The notes: generated by a model from the letters alone, not told the origin. DNA of 64,000 nt from Solemya velum gill symbiont (GCF_000787395.1 NZ_JRAA01000001.1:310001-374000); one strand, 5' to 3'. Positions 16,679 to 27,511 are shown, counted from the stretch's first letter. Numbers and translations: made by a program.

Positions 16679-17037
16679 AGTTCGTTATCCGACTCGCTGA
16701 TCGCTTCCTCATCAACTGTGCCATAGGCCTCTTTTATCCGTACCACCAGGGCGAGAGCCAGCGCTGTGGTGGCAACACCAACAACAATCGCGGTCAGTAT
16801 CAAAACGTGTGGCAGTGGATTGGAATAGATAGCATTGCTGCTTCCCTCGACGACAATCGGTGCTGTACCACCATCAACCTTGCCCATGCTGATATAGAGA
16901 ATAAATACGGAAGTCTGAAAAATATTCAGGCCGGCAATTTTCTTGATCAGGTTACTGGATGAGATAACCACGTAGAATCCCGCCATCATCAGAACGATAA
17001 CAATCCAGTAGCTGTAGAGTCCAAGGAGATCGTTCAT
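16675..17037 (-). CDS. mrpC: MrpC/NuoK-like subunit
   Basis: 120 residues and three membrane helices: YWIVIVLMMAGFYVVISS, IFQTSVFILYISMG and LILTAIVVGVATTALALAL. The third, with the T-A-I-V-V-G-V-A-T-x-A block before a charged tail, is the MrpC/NuoK signature. A DP-x-P-HVLILTAI type segment appears as NPLPHVLILTAIVV. It overlaps both neighbours by four bases. Confidence 0.88.
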   Translation of the reverse strand: MNDLLGLYSYWIVIVLMMAGFYVVISSSNLIKKIAGLNIFQTSVFILYISMGKVDGGTAPIVVEGSSNAIYSNPLPHVLILTAIVVGVATTALALALVVRIKEAYGTVDEEAISESDNEL

Positions 17038-17459
17038 TGTTTTGTTGTTTTCCGTCCGGCAAAGAAGAAGTAGATGGTAATCATTGCAGCCGCTACCGTG
17101 ATGCCGACACCCAGTTCAATTAGCAATATACCCAGATGCTGACCATGTACAGGATCATGCGCAAGTACACCGTAGTCGAGGAAGTTGCCTCCGAGCAACA
17201 GGCTGGCGACGCCTACGCCACCGTAGATCAATACACCGGAAGCCAGCATGACACGTACCACCCATGGCCGGATAACCTGCTTGAGTGCTGCCAGACCGAA
17301 GATCAGACCGTATAGAATCAGGGAGGCAGAAAAGATCACACCGGCCTGAAAGCCTCCGCCGGGTCCGTAATCGCCGTGGAACTGAACATAGAAGGCAAAC
17401 AGCATGATCAGGGGGATCAGGATCTTGGCGACAGTACGTAGAACAAGGTGATATCTCAT
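17034..17459 (-). CDS. mrpB: MrpB subunit
   Basis: 141 residues. The segment FYVQFHGDYGPGGGFQAGV is the strongly conserved MrpB core (H-G-x-x-x-P-G-G-G-F-x-G-G/A), followed by three to four membrane helices. It is needed for assembly and activity of Mrp cation/proton antiporters. Start and stop overlap neighbours by four bases. Confidence 0.9.
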   Translation of the reverse strand: MRYHLVLRTVAKILIPLIMLFAFYVQFHGDYGPGGGFQAGVIFSASLILYGLIFGLAALKQVIRPWVVRVMLASGVLIYGGVGVASLLLGGNFLDYGVLAHDPVHGQHLGILLIELGVGITVAAAMITIYFFFAGRKTTKQ

Positions 17460-18004
17460 GACTGTTCTTTATCCTCGTCCGGACTTCGACGCCTGCGGTT
17501 CATCAGCAGAACCATGACAGCGATTCCGGCCGTAAAAATGACCGCGACTTCACCCAGGGTGTCAAAGCCACGATAGCTTGCAAGCACCGAGGTGACCATG
17601 TTGGGTACACCGACTTCGTTTGGTGAGTCATTGATGTACCTGGGAGCCACGTGCTGTTGTACGGGCGCATCCGGGTCACCGTAATGCGGCATGTCGAATG
17701 TGCCATAGATGAGTGTCACGCCTGTCAGGATGACCACGATGATCGGTATCAATGCACGCGGTCGCCTCGGCTCACGCCGCAGTCTGCCTGTCAGACTCAG
17801 TGTCGCCAGCATCAGCACAGTTGAGATTCCAGCACCGACTGCTGCCTCGGTAAAGGCGACGTCGACCGCATCCATGACAACGAATATGATTGCCGTGACG
17901 AGACTGTACAGGCCGGCCAGCATGATTATCGCAACCAAATCCCTCAGATGGATAACCGCAAATGCAATCACCACCAGGAAGGCCAACAGCATGTAGGTGA
18001 TCAC
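17456..18004 (-). CDS. MrpA C-terminal-like subunit (MbhD plus MbhE type)
   Basis: 182 residues. The first part (two to three helices with VIHLRDLVAIIMLAGLYSL and DVAFTEAAVGAGISTV) matches the MbhD/DUF4040 block of the MrpA tail. The second part (NMVTSVLASYRGFDTLGE, then VAVIFTAGIAVMVLL) matches MbhE. In Bacillus-type Mrp both are fused to the large NuoL-like part of MrpA; here they form a separate gene, and a NuoL-like subunit is at the far end of the operon. This split arrangement is also known from Mbh-like clusters and cyanobacterial Mrp. Confidence 0.85.
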   Translation of the reverse strand: MITYMLLAFLVVIAFAVIHLRDLVAIIMLAGLYSLVTAIIFVVMDAVDVAFTEAAVGAGISTVLMLATLSLTGRLRREPRRPRALIPIIVVILTGVTLIYGTFDMPHYGDPDAPVQQHVAPRYINDSPNEVGVPNMVTSVLASYRGFDTLGEVAVIFTAGIAVMVLLMNRRRRSPDEDKEQS

Positions 18005-18330
18005 GTGTTCGATGACGCACCTCCATCCTCTTTCAGTAGGGGCTTCAGTTGGCCATGGAGGGCAGACTTCGCCAGGGCATGTGTTGAGGTCGGGCTGGTC
18101 AGCAGGATAAACACGGTGATCAGTAACAGTTTGACGGTCACCAGTGTCAGGCCGGCCTGGAAAGCAAGCCCGACCAGTATTGCGGCAGTTCCAAAGCTGT
18201 CAGTAATGCCGGCTGCATGCAAACGTGTATAGAAATCGGGAAAACGTAGTAAGCCGAGACTGCCGATCATGACTGCAAGGCCGCCGCTGAGAAGAAAAAA
18301 CCAGCTGAGAGTGTCGGTAAGCAAATGCAT
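18001..18330 (-). CDS. mrpG: MrpG subunit
   Basis: 109 residues with three hydrophobic segments. GSLGLLRFPDFYTRLHAAG followed by TDSFGTAAILVGL is the MrpG/PhaG signature. A charged C-terminal tail follows. It shares one base with the stop of mrpF and overlaps the next gene by four bases. Confidence 0.9.
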   Translation of the reverse strand: MHLLTDTLSWFFLLSGGLAVMIGSLGLLRFPDFYTRLHAAGITDSFGTAAILVGLAFQAGLTLVTVKLLLITVFILLTSPTSTHALAKSALHGQLKPLLKEDGGASSNT

Positions 18331-18608
18331 TATTCCGACTCCTCCAGGCTTTCATCGCCGAGGGTGCCGTATTCAAAAAATTTCAAAATTGCGATGGTGC
18401 CAATGAAGTTGATCAGTGCGTAAACGAGAGCGATATCAAGAAAATCGGGACGTCCCATCAGAAATCCGGCAATCGCAATTGTCAGTACTGTTTTGGTACC
18501 GAAGCTGTTGAGTGCGAGGATACGGTCGTAGACAGTTGGCCCAAGCAACATGCGTAAAAGACAAAGGATCATGGCAACGGCGACAGCAAAGAGCGCAGCG
18601 GTAAACAT
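18330..18608 (-). CDS. mrpF: MrpF subunit
   Basis: 92 residues, three helices. LLGPTVYDRILALNSFGTKT is the conserved MrpF block (G-P-x-x-x-D-R-I-x-A-x-N). FLDIALVYALINFIGTIA is the typical third helix. It sits between mrpE and mrpG with only two bases to mrpE, the standard E-F-G order. Confidence 0.9.
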   Translation of the reverse strand: MFTAALFAVAVAMILCLLRMLLGPTVYDRILALNSFGTKTVLTIAIAGFLMGRPDFLDIALVYALINFIGTIAILKFFEYGTLGDESLEESE

Positions 18609-18610
18609 TG

Positions 18611-19963
<1,353 letters not shown>

Positions 19964-20003
19964 TCACGATACTTGAGTCTCCGGCACATTAGTGCCGAAT
20001 CAG

Positions 20004-20032
20004 AAAAGCCGGCTATTCAGCCGGCTTTTTTG
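20004..20032 (+). terminator. Rho-independent terminator after adk
   Basis: AAAAGCCGGCT and AGCCGGCTTTT form an 11-bp stem around ATTC, followed by a T run. A smaller hairpin CGGCAC/GTGCCG lies just before it (about 19982-19997). Confidence 0.9.
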
Positions 20033-20159
20033 TTTGTTTCGCCACCGGGCTTGATCCGGGCACTCTCCGGAAATTCCTTTGATATGTGCCTGGCACTTCT
20101 ATTTGCTAGAATGAACAGCTCCGGCAGATACTTATTCCATTCAAACTAGGGCTGATAGA

Positions 20160-20831
20160 GTGAAACAGGACGAAACATATTTAGTTGTCAGCATTGATGA
20201 CCACCCTTTGTACCGTAAAGGAATAGCCGATCTGCTTGATATGGATGAGAACCTGCAAATGATTGGCGAGGCAGCTGACGGCATGCAGGGGCTGGAACTG
20301 GTGTTGGAAACAGATCCGGATATTGTCTTGCTGGATATCGATATGAAAGGTACCAATGGTATCGAGACTCTGAAAGCGATCAAATCCTCCAATGTTGAAA
20401 CACTCGTCCTGATGCTGACCGTATCCGACAATGAAGATGATATTGTCGCTGCGTTGCGCAGTGGTGCAGACGGATATCTTCTTAAAGATATGGAGCCTGA
20501 AGATATGCTGGCAGCAATTCATGAAGCGATAGACGGGAAAATAGCCATCAGTAAGCAGCTGACGCAGATGCTGGCATATGCACTTCGTTCTGACGATGAC
20601 TCCATTGACGATCTCGCCTCGGCAGGCCTGACCAACCGTGAACTTGAGATTCTGAAACATATCGCAAAGGGTGAGAGCAACAAGGTCATAGCAGACAATC
20701 TGGATATATCTGCAGCGACAGTAAAAGTCCACGTCAAACACATCTTGAAGAAGCTGAATTTACGCTCGCGGGTCGAGGCCGCAGTCTGGCTGCTCAACTT
20801 AGCTGATCCAGATCAATTAAATGTTAATTAA
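20160..20831 (+). CDS. NarL/FixJ-family response regulator, no adjacent kinase
   Basis: 223 residues starting with GTG. The receiver has the acidic pair in SIDDHPLYRKG, phospho-acceptor Asp59 (DIVLLDID) and the Lys of YLLKDMEPEDM. The LuxR-type helix-turn-helix reads LTNRELEILKHIAKGESNKV, then ISAATVKVHVKHILKKL. It strongly resembles NarL/NarP. No histidine kinase is in the neighbourhood, so its partner lies elsewhere. Its gene sits directly before the nap operon, and paired NarL-type heptamers lie between the two, so it probably controls nap in response to nitrate or nitrite. Confidence 0.9.
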   Translation: MKQDETYLVVSIDDHPLYRKGIADLLDMDENLQMIGEAADGMQGLELVLETDPDIVLLDIDMKGTNGIETLKAIKSSNVETLVLMLTVSDNEDDIVAALRSGADGYLLKDMEPEDMLAAIHEAIDGKIAISKQLTQMLAYALRSDDDSIDDLASAGLTNRELEILKHIAKGESNKVIADNLDISAATVKVHVKHILKKLNLRSRVEAAVWLLNLADPDQLNVN

Positions 20832-20907
20832 TCTGGCAGGGTAGTAGCTATATTAGAAAACAATAACTCATTAAAGAACAATAAAAACAATAAGGTACAC
20901 TCCCTAC

Positions 20908-20948
20908 TACCACCTTTGTGGTACGCCTTTCTTACTCCCTATTTGGTA
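20908..20948. promoter_or_regulatory. Two NarL/NarP-type 7-2-7 sites upstream of napF
   Basis: TACCACCTTTGTGGTA (20908-20923) and TACTCCCTATTTGGTA (20933-20948) both have the 16-base TAC...GTA geometry of inverted NarL heptamers with a 2-base gap, with starts 25 bases apart. The surrounding DNA is a tandem repeat (CTCCCTA...GGTA(A)CGCCTTT(T)C twice). Placement 100-140 bases before napF fits an activator site. Match to the heptamer consensus is partial. Confidence 0.55.
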
Positions 20949-21050
20949 ACGCCTTTTCTTTTGCTATGCGCTATTAATAGCCTGTCGCCGGCTAATGAAA
21001 TGCCTGGAGTTAGGTATTTTTGACCAATCAAGAGGTCTGATTTTTTTACG

Positions 21051-21572
21051 ATGAACAGGAAGCAGTTCCTTCGTGGCAACAAGACAGAATATCGTCCGCC
21101 ATGGGCTATTGACGAAGATCGGTTTACCGAGCTTTGTAACCGTTGCTCAGACTGCTTCTCTGCCTGTAAAGAAAACATCATTGAAAAAGGCCGTGGCGGC
21201 TTCCCGCAAATCAATTTCCAACAGGGCGAATGTCTGTTCTGTGGCGACTGTGTTGAACAATGTCAAACCGGTGCCTTGCAGAAAAGCAGATACGAAGCCG
21301 ATGCGGCACCCTGGATGCTCAAAGTGCAGGTCTCGGATAAATGTCTGAACTTTACAGGCGTTGTCTGCCGCAGTTGTGGTGACCGTTGTGCTGAACGAGC
21401 AATTCGGTTTCGACCACAAATTGGTGGAAAACAGAAGTTACAACTGGATTATGAAATGTGTACCGGGTGCGGCGCCTGCATTGCCCCGTGTCCAGTGCAA
21501 GCAGTCAAATTAATCCCTGTTTCTGAAAGTTGGTTATCGGAACAGGAATCACTATTAGAGGTATGTGCATGA
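21051..21572 (+). CDS. napF: NapF, iron-sulfur accessory protein of nitrate reductase
   Basis: 173 residues, no signal peptide. Ferredoxin-type cysteine clusters occur at CNRCSDCFSACK, CLFCGDCVEQCQ and CTGCGACIAPCP, with an extra CRSCGDRC. N-terminal MNRKQFLRG is typical. NapF is a cytoplasmic protein that helps insert iron-sulfur or keep NapA competent before export. It is the first gene of napFDAGHBC and ends on an ATGA overlap with napD. Confidence 0.92.
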   Translation: MNRKQFLRGNKTEYRPPWAIDEDRFTELCNRCSDCFSACKENIIEKGRGGFPQINFQQGECLFCGDCVEQCQTGALQKSRYEADAAPWMLKVQVSDKCLNFTGVVCRSCGDRCAERAIRFRPQIGGKQKLQLDYEMCTGCGACIAPCPVQAVKLIPVSESWLSEQESLLEVCA

Positions 21573-21805
21573 ATATTTGCGGAATATTGGTTCACGCAAA
21601 ACCGACGAGCTTTGATGCGGTCAGAGAACGCCTGCTGTCAGTGGATGGTATTGAAATCCATGGCATGAGTGATGAAGGCCGTGTTGTCATCACCCTTGAA
21701 GAGGATGATGAAGATGCAATGTCTGATGCATTGCACAAGGTACAGACACTTGAAGGCGTTATTTCTGCATCAATGATTTATCACCATAACGAAGACGAAG
21801 TATAA
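21569..21805 (+). CDS. napD: NapD, Tat-signal chaperone for NapA
   Basis: 78 residues from the ATG overlapping the napF stop; the open frame upstream to 21530 lies within napF. The sequence MNICGILVHAKPTSFDAVR, the G-I-E-I-H-G strand and the D-A-L-H-K-V-Q helix match NapD, a small ferredoxin-fold protein that binds the NapA twin-arginine signal peptide until the cofactor is loaded. Confidence 0.92.
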   Translation: MNICGILVHAKPTSFDAVRERLLSVDGIEIHGMSDEGRVVITLEEDDEDAMSDALHKVQTLEGVISASMIYHHNEDEV

Positions 21806-21833
21806 GAAGCTATCTTCTTAGGAGAAAGAGACG

Positions 21834-24398
21834 ATGAAACAAACAAGGCGAGAGTTTATCAAGAACAACGCAATCGCTGCGACAGCAGCGGCTGCCGGTA
21901 TCACGATACCGGGTGTCACCATTGCCGCTGAAGGTGATGACGGCATCCGCTGGGACAAGGCAGCTTGTCGTTACTGTGGAACCGGTTGTAGCGTATTGAT
22001 GGGTGTTAAAGACGGTAAAGTGGTTGCCTCACAGGGCGATCCGGATGCACCGGTTAACCGTGGATTGAACTGTATCAAGGGTTACTTCCTGCCGAAGATT
22101 CTATACGGAAAGGATCGTCTGACCCAGCCATTGCTGCGTAAGACCAATGGCAAATACGACAAGAATGGCCAGTTTGAGGCTGTTTCCTGGGATGAAGCCT
22201 TCAAGACCATGGCAGAAAAATGGATTGAAGCGCGTAAAAAAGGTCCCAAGGGTATCGGTATGTTCGGTTCCGGCCAGTGGACTGTATGGGAAGGTTATGC
22301 CGCCCAGAAGCTGCTCAAGGCCGGTTTCCGCTCAAACAGTCTTGAGCCGAATGCCCGTCACTGTATGGCTTCAGCGGTAGGCGCTTTCATGCGCGGTTTT
22401 GGTATCGACGAACCCATGGGCTGCTATGACGACCTGGAACATGCTGACGCTTTCGTACTCTGGGGTGCGAATATGGCAGAAATGCACCCGATTCTGTGGT
22501 CTCGTCTGACTGATACCCGTCTGACCAAGAAAGGCTGCGAAGTTCATGTCATGTCGACTTACACGCATCGCAGTTTTGAACTGTCTGACAATGACATTAT
22601 TTTTGAGCCGCAGACAGACCTGGCGATTGCCAACTACATTGCCAACTACATTATTCAGAACAAGGCCTACAATCAGGACTTCCTGGATAAGAATGTTAAC
22701 TTCACCAAGACACCGACTGATATCGGTTATGGCCTGCGTCCGACTGATCCTCGCGAGAAAGCTGCGAAGAACGCCGGTAAGGGCAAGCTGAGTAAAATCA
22801 GTTTTGAAGAGTATGCCAAGTCAGTAGAGCCATACACGCTGGAATATACGGCCAAGCTCTCCAAGGTACCTGCGAAAAACCTGGAACGCCTGGCTAAAGT
22901 CTATGCGGATCCAAACAAGAAGGTATCTTCTTACTGGACCATGGGAATGAACCAGCATACACGTGGCGTATGGGTTAACGGCCTGGTTTACAACATTCAC
23001 CTGTTGATGGGCAAGATCTCAGAGCCTGGCAACAGCCCGTTCTCTCTGACTGGCCAGCCTTCGGCTTGTGGTACTGCTCGTGAAGTGGGTACTTTTACCC
23101 ACCGACTGCCAGCAGATCTGGTGGTCAAGAAAGACGCTCACTGTAAATTTGCTGAAAAAACATGGAAGATTCCTGCCGGTACTATCCCGCGTGCTAACGG
23201 TAAAACCGATGATAAGGATCAGACCGACATCAGCGGTAAGCCAATGGGTAAAACCCTGATTCATGCTGTTGCCATGCATCGTGCATTGAATGACGGCAAG
23301 ATGAATACCTTCTGGGTAATGTGTAACAACAACCTGCAGGCTGCAGCCAACTTTAATGATGAGTCCTATCCCGGCTGGCGCAATCCTGACAACTTCATCA
23401 CAGTCAGTGACCCGTACCCAACGGTTTCAGCCATGGGTGCCGACCTGGTACTGCCTACTGCGATGTGGATTGAAAAAGAGGGAGCCTACGGTAACGCAGA
23501 GCGTCGTACCCAGTTCTGGCGTGAGCAGGTTGCCGCTCCTGGAGATGCGAAGTCTGATCTTTGGCAAGTGATGGAGTTTTCCAAGTACGTCAAAACTGAC
23601 GATGTATGGGACGCCGCACTGCTGGATGCCAACCCTGACTTCAAGGGAAAGACCCTGTATGAAGTACTTTATGCCAACGGACAGGTTGACAAGTTCCCTG
23701 CTGAGCAGGTGACTGATGATCGTGGCAACAAGTATGACAACCACGAGTCTTCTCACTTTGGCTTCTATGCACAGAAAGGCCTGTTTGAAGAGTACCGCCT
23801 GTTTAACTCGGCAGAGGGTATTCCCAAGAAAGGTCATGAGATGGCTGAATTCGGCGCCTACCACAAAGCCCGCGGTATTCGCTGGCCAGTTGTAGATGGA
23901 AAAGAGACTCTGTGGCGTTTCCGTGAAGGTTACGATCCACATGTCGCCAAGGGTGAGGGCGTTAAGTTCTATGGCAAGCCGGATGGCAAAGCCAACATCA
24001 TTACCGCTCCTTATGAACCAGCAGCTGAGCCACCGGATGATGAGTACCCACTGTGGCTCTGTACCGGTCGTGTTCTGGAACACTGGCACTCAGGTTCCAT
24101 GACCATGCGCGTACCTGAGCTTCGCAGGGCTGTCCCTGACGCCTTGTGCTACATGCATCCGAAAGATGCCAAGAAGCTGAGACTGCGTGACGGTGCCAAG
24201 GTGAAAGTTGTTTCACGCCGTGGCGAGATCGAGACGCGTGTTGACACCCGTGGCCGTAACAAGCCGCCACAAGGGCTGGTATACGTGCCCTGGTTCGATG
24301 CAAGCCGCTTGATCAACAAGGTCACGCTTGACCAGACCGATCCGCTTTCGAAAGAGACGGATTACAAGAAGTGCGCGGTCAAGGTCGTTAAGGCGTAA
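21834..24398 (+). CDS. napA: NapA, periplasmic nitrate reductase catalytic subunit
   Basis: 854 residues, close to family size. A Tat signal (TRREFIKNN, then an Ala-rich stretch) is followed by the [4Fe-4S] cysteines 46, 49, 53 and 81 and the molybdenum ligand Cys178 in [11 protein letters not shown]. Many bis-MGD binding blocks are present ([37 protein letters not shown]). It reduces nitrate to nitrite in the periplasm with electrons from NapB. AGGAGA precedes the ATG. The Tat pathway exports it folded, assisted by NapD. Confidence 0.97.
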   Translation: MKQTRREFIKNNAIAATAAAAGITIPGVTIAAEGDDGIRWDKAACRYCGTGCSVLMGVKDGKVVASQGDPDAPVNRGLNCIKGYFLPKILYGKDRLTQPLLRKTNGKYDKNGQFEAVSWDEAFKTMAEKWIEARKKGPKGIGMFGSGQWTVWEGYAAQKLLKAGFRSNSLEPNARHCMASAVGAFMRGFGIDEPMGCYDDLEHADAFVLWGANMAEMHPILWSRLTDTRLTKKGCEVHVMSTYTHRSFELSDNDIIFEPQTDLAIANYIANYIIQNKAYNQDFLDKNVNFTKTPTDIGYGLRPTDPREKAAKNAGKGKLSKISFEEYAKSVEPYTLEYTAKLSKVPAKNLERLAKVYADPNKKVSSYWTMGMNQHTRGVWVNGLVYNIHLLMGKISEPGNSPFSLTGQPSACGTAREVGTFTHRLPADLVVKKDAHCKFAEKTWKIPAGTIPRANGKTDDKDQTDISGKPMGKTLIHAVAMHRALNDGKMNTFWVMCNNNLQAAANFNDESYPGWRNPDNFITVSDPYPTVSAMGADLVLPTAMWIEKEGAYGNAERRTQFWREQVAAPGDAKSDLWQVMEFSKYVKTDDVWDAALLDANPDFKGKTLYEVLYANGQVDKFPAEQVTDDRGNKYDNHESSHFGFYAQKGLFEEYRLFNSAEGIPKKGHEMAEFGAYHKARGIRWPVVDGKETLWRFREGYDPHVAKGEGVKFYGKPDGKANIITAPYEPAAEPPDDEYPLWLCTGRVLEHWHSGSMTMRVPELRRAVPDALCYMHPKDAKKLRLRDGAKVKVVSRRGEIETRVDTRGRNKPPQGLVYVPWFDASRLINKVTLDQTDPLSKETDYKKCAVKVVKA

Positions 24399-24444
24399 AG
24401 ACGGTTCAGAGTGAAGAAACAGACTATCGGCAAATGATGCAGTC

Positions 24445-25308
24445 ATGAGTGAAGCAACGGAAAACAAGCCAACAAATGCCGCCAGGACGATGTCGCGCAG
24501 ACAGTTTCTGGCAGACACTGCCAGAACGGCCTGTGGCGTTGGCTTGCTTGGCCTGGGTATCGGCGTCTATTCAGATCGCGCCGGTGCCCTGCCTGCAAAC
24601 GCGTTAAGACCGCCCGGCGCCAAGCCGGAAGAGGATTTCCTTGCGGCCTGTACGCGTTGTGGCTTGTGTGTTCGTGATTGTCCTTACGACATGCTGCATC
24701 TCGGCAAGATGGGTGATGATGTGCCTTTGGGTACACCTTACTTTTTTGCCCGGGAGGCGGGTTGTGAAATGTGTGAAGACATTCCTTGTGTACCTGTTTG
24801 TCCAACCGGTGCGCTGGATCACGACCTGACTAACATCAATGATTCCCGCATGGGCCTGGCGGTGGTTTCCGACGAGGAAACCTGTATCGCCTTCCTGGGT
24901 CTTCGTTGCGAGGTCTGTTTCAACATCTGTCCTATCCGGGGCGAAGCGATTACGCTGGATAAAAAGCATAACGAGCGCACCGGCAAACATAGCCTGTTTA
25001 TTCCGACTGTCCATTCCGAAGCCTGTACTGGCTGCGGCAAGTGCGAAGAAGCCTGCATTCTGGACGAAGCAGCGATTCGCGTTTTACCTAACCACCTGGT
25101 GCAGGGCAAGTTACAAGCCCATTACCGCAAAGGGTGGGAGGAAAAAGCCAAGGCCGGAGAGGCACTGGTCACACCGGACACTGAACACCGCTATAACCTG
25201 CCGGAAGGCATGCGTTACGAACATGCTGGCGAGGGGTTGATCATGGATGATGCCGATGCATCAAAGAGTGATGCAATCAATATTCTCAATCGTGGTTTTG
25301 GAGATTAA
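24445..25308 (+). CDS. napG: NapG, periplasmic ferredoxin-type protein
   Basis: 287 residues with a twin-arginine signal (MSRRQFLADTAR) and four [4Fe-4S] cysteine groups: CTRCGLCVRDCP, CEMCEDIPCVPVCP, CEVCFNICP and CTGCGKCEEACI. With NapH it forms a second route for quinol electrons to NapB/NapA. The stop overlaps the start of napH (TAATG). Confidence 0.94.
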   Translation: MSEATENKPTNAARTMSRRQFLADTARTACGVGLLGLGIGVYSDRAGALPANALRPPGAKPEEDFLAACTRCGLCVRDCPYDMLHLGKMGDDVPLGTPYFFAREAGCEMCEDIPCVPVCPTGALDHDLTNINDSRMGLAVVSDEETCIAFLGLRCEVCFNICPIRGEAITLDKKHNERTGKHSLFIPTVHSEACTGCGKCEEACILDEAAIRVLPNHLVQGKLQAHYRKGWEEKAKAGEALVTPDTEHRYNLPEGMRYEHAGEGLIMDDADASKSDAINILNRGFGD

Positions 25309-26210
25309 TGATGGCTAAACCTTTCAGCGAAATCGGAAACGATGCAATTCAATCCAAGGGCTGGCTTGCTGCGCATAAATGGCTGATTTTGAGAAGAGTT
25401 AGCCAGCTAGGCGTACTAGCCTTGTTCCTGCTCGGGCCGTTGGCTGGTATCTGGATAATCAAGGGCAACCTGTCATCAAGCCTGTTGTTTGACACAGTGC
25501 CAATGACAGAGCCGGTCGTCTTTTTACAGATGCTGGCTACAGGACTGGTTCCTGCTACCGATGCCATTATTGGTGTTGCCATTGTTGCAGGTTTCTATTT
25601 TCTGGTTGGTGGCCGGGTGTTCTGCTCATGGGTTTGTCCCGTGAACATGATCACTGATGCTGCGCACTGGTTAAGGGAACGCCTTGGTATCCGTGGAGGC
25701 GCGCGTTTCAGCAGAAACCTGCGTTACTGGATGCTGGGGATGGTACTGCTGCTCAGTGCTGTCACAGGAACCATGGCATACGAAATGTTCAACCCGGTAT
25801 CGATTCTTCATCGAGGAATTATTTTCGGTGTTGGCCTGGCCTGGTCAGTCGTGATTGCGATTTTCCTGTTTGATTTTCTGGTAGCTAAACGTGGCTGGTG
25901 TACTCACCTTTGCCCTATGGGCGGTTTGTACAGTGTGATTGGCCGCTATAGCCTGTTGAAAATTGCTGCAGACAAGCGCGAAGCATGCAATGACTGCATG
26001 GATTGCTTCATTGTCTGTCCTGAACCGCAGGTCATCAAGCCTGCACTGAAGGGTGCAAAGAAAGGTTTAAGCCCGGTAATCCTGGCCAGTGAATGCACAA
26101 ACTGTGGTCGTTGTATCGATGTATGTTCAGAAGATGTTTTCAGCTTCGGAACACGCTTTAACAAATATGAAAAACTCGGAAGTGAAATAGGTTCTGCACA
26201 GAAGGTTTAA
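25308..26210 (+). CDS. napH: NapH, membrane quinol dehydrogenase component
   Basis: 300 residues, four membrane helices. Two cysteine motifs at helix ends (FCSWVCPVN and CTHLCPMGG) and two [4Fe-4S] clusters near the C-terminus (CNDCMDCFIVCP and CTNCGRCIDVC) are diagnostic. It passes electrons from quinol to NapG on the periplasmic side. There are two possible ATG codons (25308, 25311); the first overlaps the napG stop by one base. Confidence 0.94.
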   Translation: MMAKPFSEIGNDAIQSKGWLAAHKWLILRRVSQLGVLALFLLGPLAGIWIIKGNLSSSLLFDTVPMTEPVVFLQMLATGLVPATDAIIGVAIVAGFYFLVGGRVFCSWVCPVNMITDAAHWLRERLGIRGGARFSRNLRYWMLGMVLLLSAVTGTMAYEMFNPVSILHRGIIFGVGLAWSVVIAIFLFDFLVAKRGWCTHLCPMGGLYSVIGRYSLLKIAADKREACNDCMDCFIVCPEPQVIKPALKGAKKGLSPVILASECTNCGRCIDVCSEDVFSFGTRFNKYEKLGSEIGSAQKV

Positions 26211-26265
26211 TGCCTGTGCATTTATTAATGATTTACTACTGATCCATCAGATAGTGGGGTATAAC

Positions 26266-26694
26266 ATGAAGAAAATTATTATGACATTTATCACCGGTCT
26301 GGCTCTGGTCACGGCATCTATGTCTACCATGGCTGAAATCCAGTCTTTACGTGGTGCACACGCACTCGACAAACCGTCTGAAACTTTAGACAAGCGCAAG
26401 CAGATTAAGCAGAAAGACGGCTTTGAACGCAGCTACAAGATTCAGCCGCCAATGATTCCACACACAACGGAAAAGGACAGAATCAGCCTGAAAAACAATA
26501 GTTGCATGAAATGCCACAGCGAAAAGAATCACGAGAAAGAGAAAGCGCCAAGAATTGGTGATAGCCATTACATCGATCGTGACGGCAACAAGTTGAGTGA
26601 TCTCTCTTCTCGCCGCTACTTTTGCACCCAGTGCCATGCGACACAGGTCGATGCAGACCAACTGGTTGAAAATGACTTTGTTGGGGCTAAATGA
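26266..26694 (+). CDS. napB: NapB, diheme cytochrome c subunit
   Basis: 142 residues. The start is the ATG before KKIIMTF rather than a GTG at 26254, because it gives a normal signal peptide (cut after about residue 23). Two heme sites, CMKCH and CTQCH, and the segments SLRGAH and PPMIPH are typical of NapB. It is the electron donor to NapA in the periplasm. A terminator-like hairpin follows, separating it from napC. Confidence 0.93.
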   Translation: MKKIIMTFITGLALVTASMSTMAEIQSLRGAHALDKPSETLDKRKQIKQKDGFERSYKIQPPMIPHTTEKDRISLKNNSCMKCHSEKNHEKEKAPRIGDSHYIDRDGNKLSDLSSRRYFCTQCHATQVDADQLVENDFVGAK

Positions 26695-26720
26695 TTTAAG
26701 CGCTTCTGCCTGTAACAACA

Positions 26721-26749
26721 GGGGAGGCGAACTCTCGCCTCCCTTTTTT
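26721..26749 (+). terminator. Hairpin with T run between napB and napC
   Basis: GGGAGGCGA and TCGCCTCCC form a 9-bp GC-rich stem around a four-base loop, followed by six T. It has all marks of an intrinsic terminator although napC follows on the same strand 52 bases later. Confidence 0.8.
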
Positions 26750-26801
26750 GGACCTATGCACTTTAGTGCATGGTTAAATACTAAATTTGGGAAATGTAAC
26801 G

Positions 26802-27422
26802 ATGGGTAAATTAAAAAAATGGTGCTCTTCAATGGTATTTGTTGGCATCGGTGTAGGTGTTCTGCTCTGGGGCGGTTTTAACTGGTCTCTGGAACTGACG
26901 AATACAGTAGAGTTCTGTATTTCATGCCATGAAATGGAGTCGACTGTTTACCAGGAGTTGCAGGAGACCATTCATTGGTCAAATCGTACGGGTGTTCGCG
27001 CAACCTGTCCTGACTGTCATGTACCTAAAGAGTGGACCCACAAGGTCTACCGTAAAATTCGGGCCTCTAACGAGCTCTACCACAAGTTCCTGGGCACAAT
27101 CGACACGCCTGAGAAATTTGAGGACTACAGGCTGACCATGGCCATGAATGAGTGGAAACGCATGAAGTCGACAAACTCGCGTGAATGTCGCAACTGCCAT
27201 GACTTTGCTTCAATGGACCTGGACAAGCAGGATGAGCGTAGTGCTGAACGCCATGATCCTCATGTCTGGGAAGTCGAGGATGGTATAGAGCCTTCATTGA
27301 CCTGTATTGACTGTCATAAAGGTATTGCGCACTCTTTGCCGGAAGGCTGGGAAGAGGCTGTTGATAATGATCCTCTGCTTTCAGCTGGACTGGAAGCACT
27401 CCAAGAAGTTGAAAAAGAGTAA
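26802..27422 (+). CDS. napC: NapC, membrane tetraheme quinol dehydrogenase
   Basis: 206 residues from the ATG; a TTG at 26787 is in frame but less likely. One N-terminal helix is followed by four hemes: CISCH, CPDCH, CRNCH and CIDCH. The YxxHxKFLGTIDTPEKFE region (here ELYHKFLGTIDTPEKFE) is a NapC hallmark. It oxidises quinol and reduces NapB. It is the last nap gene and stands behind a terminator-like hairpin, so its level may be set separately. Confidence 0.94.
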   Translation: MGKLKKWCSSMVFVGIGVGVLLWGGFNWSLELTNTVEFCISCHEMESTVYQELQETIHWSNRTGVRATCPDCHVPKEWTHKVYRKIRASNELYHKFLGTIDTPEKFEDYRLTMAMNEWKRMKSTNSRECRNCHDFASMDLDKQDERSAERHDPHVWEVEDGIEPSLTCIDCHKGIAHSLPEGWEEAVDNDPLLSAGLEALQEVEKE

Positions 27423-27511
27423 GTTTGGGTAGTAAAGGGGCCGGGGTCATCTGGTTTGACTCCGTGCCCTGATGCGCAGTAGTTGCCGGCCCAGGGCCGG
27501 CATGACATCAG

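Noticed and set aside
21019-21034. TTGACCAATCAA as an FNR box before napF
   Set aside because: The half-sites are TTGA and TCAA but the spacing is two bases too short for FNR/ANR binding.
26240-26251. CTGATCCATCAG as an FNR-type site before napB
   Set aside because: Spacer is two bases rather than four, and it lies within the operon just after napH.
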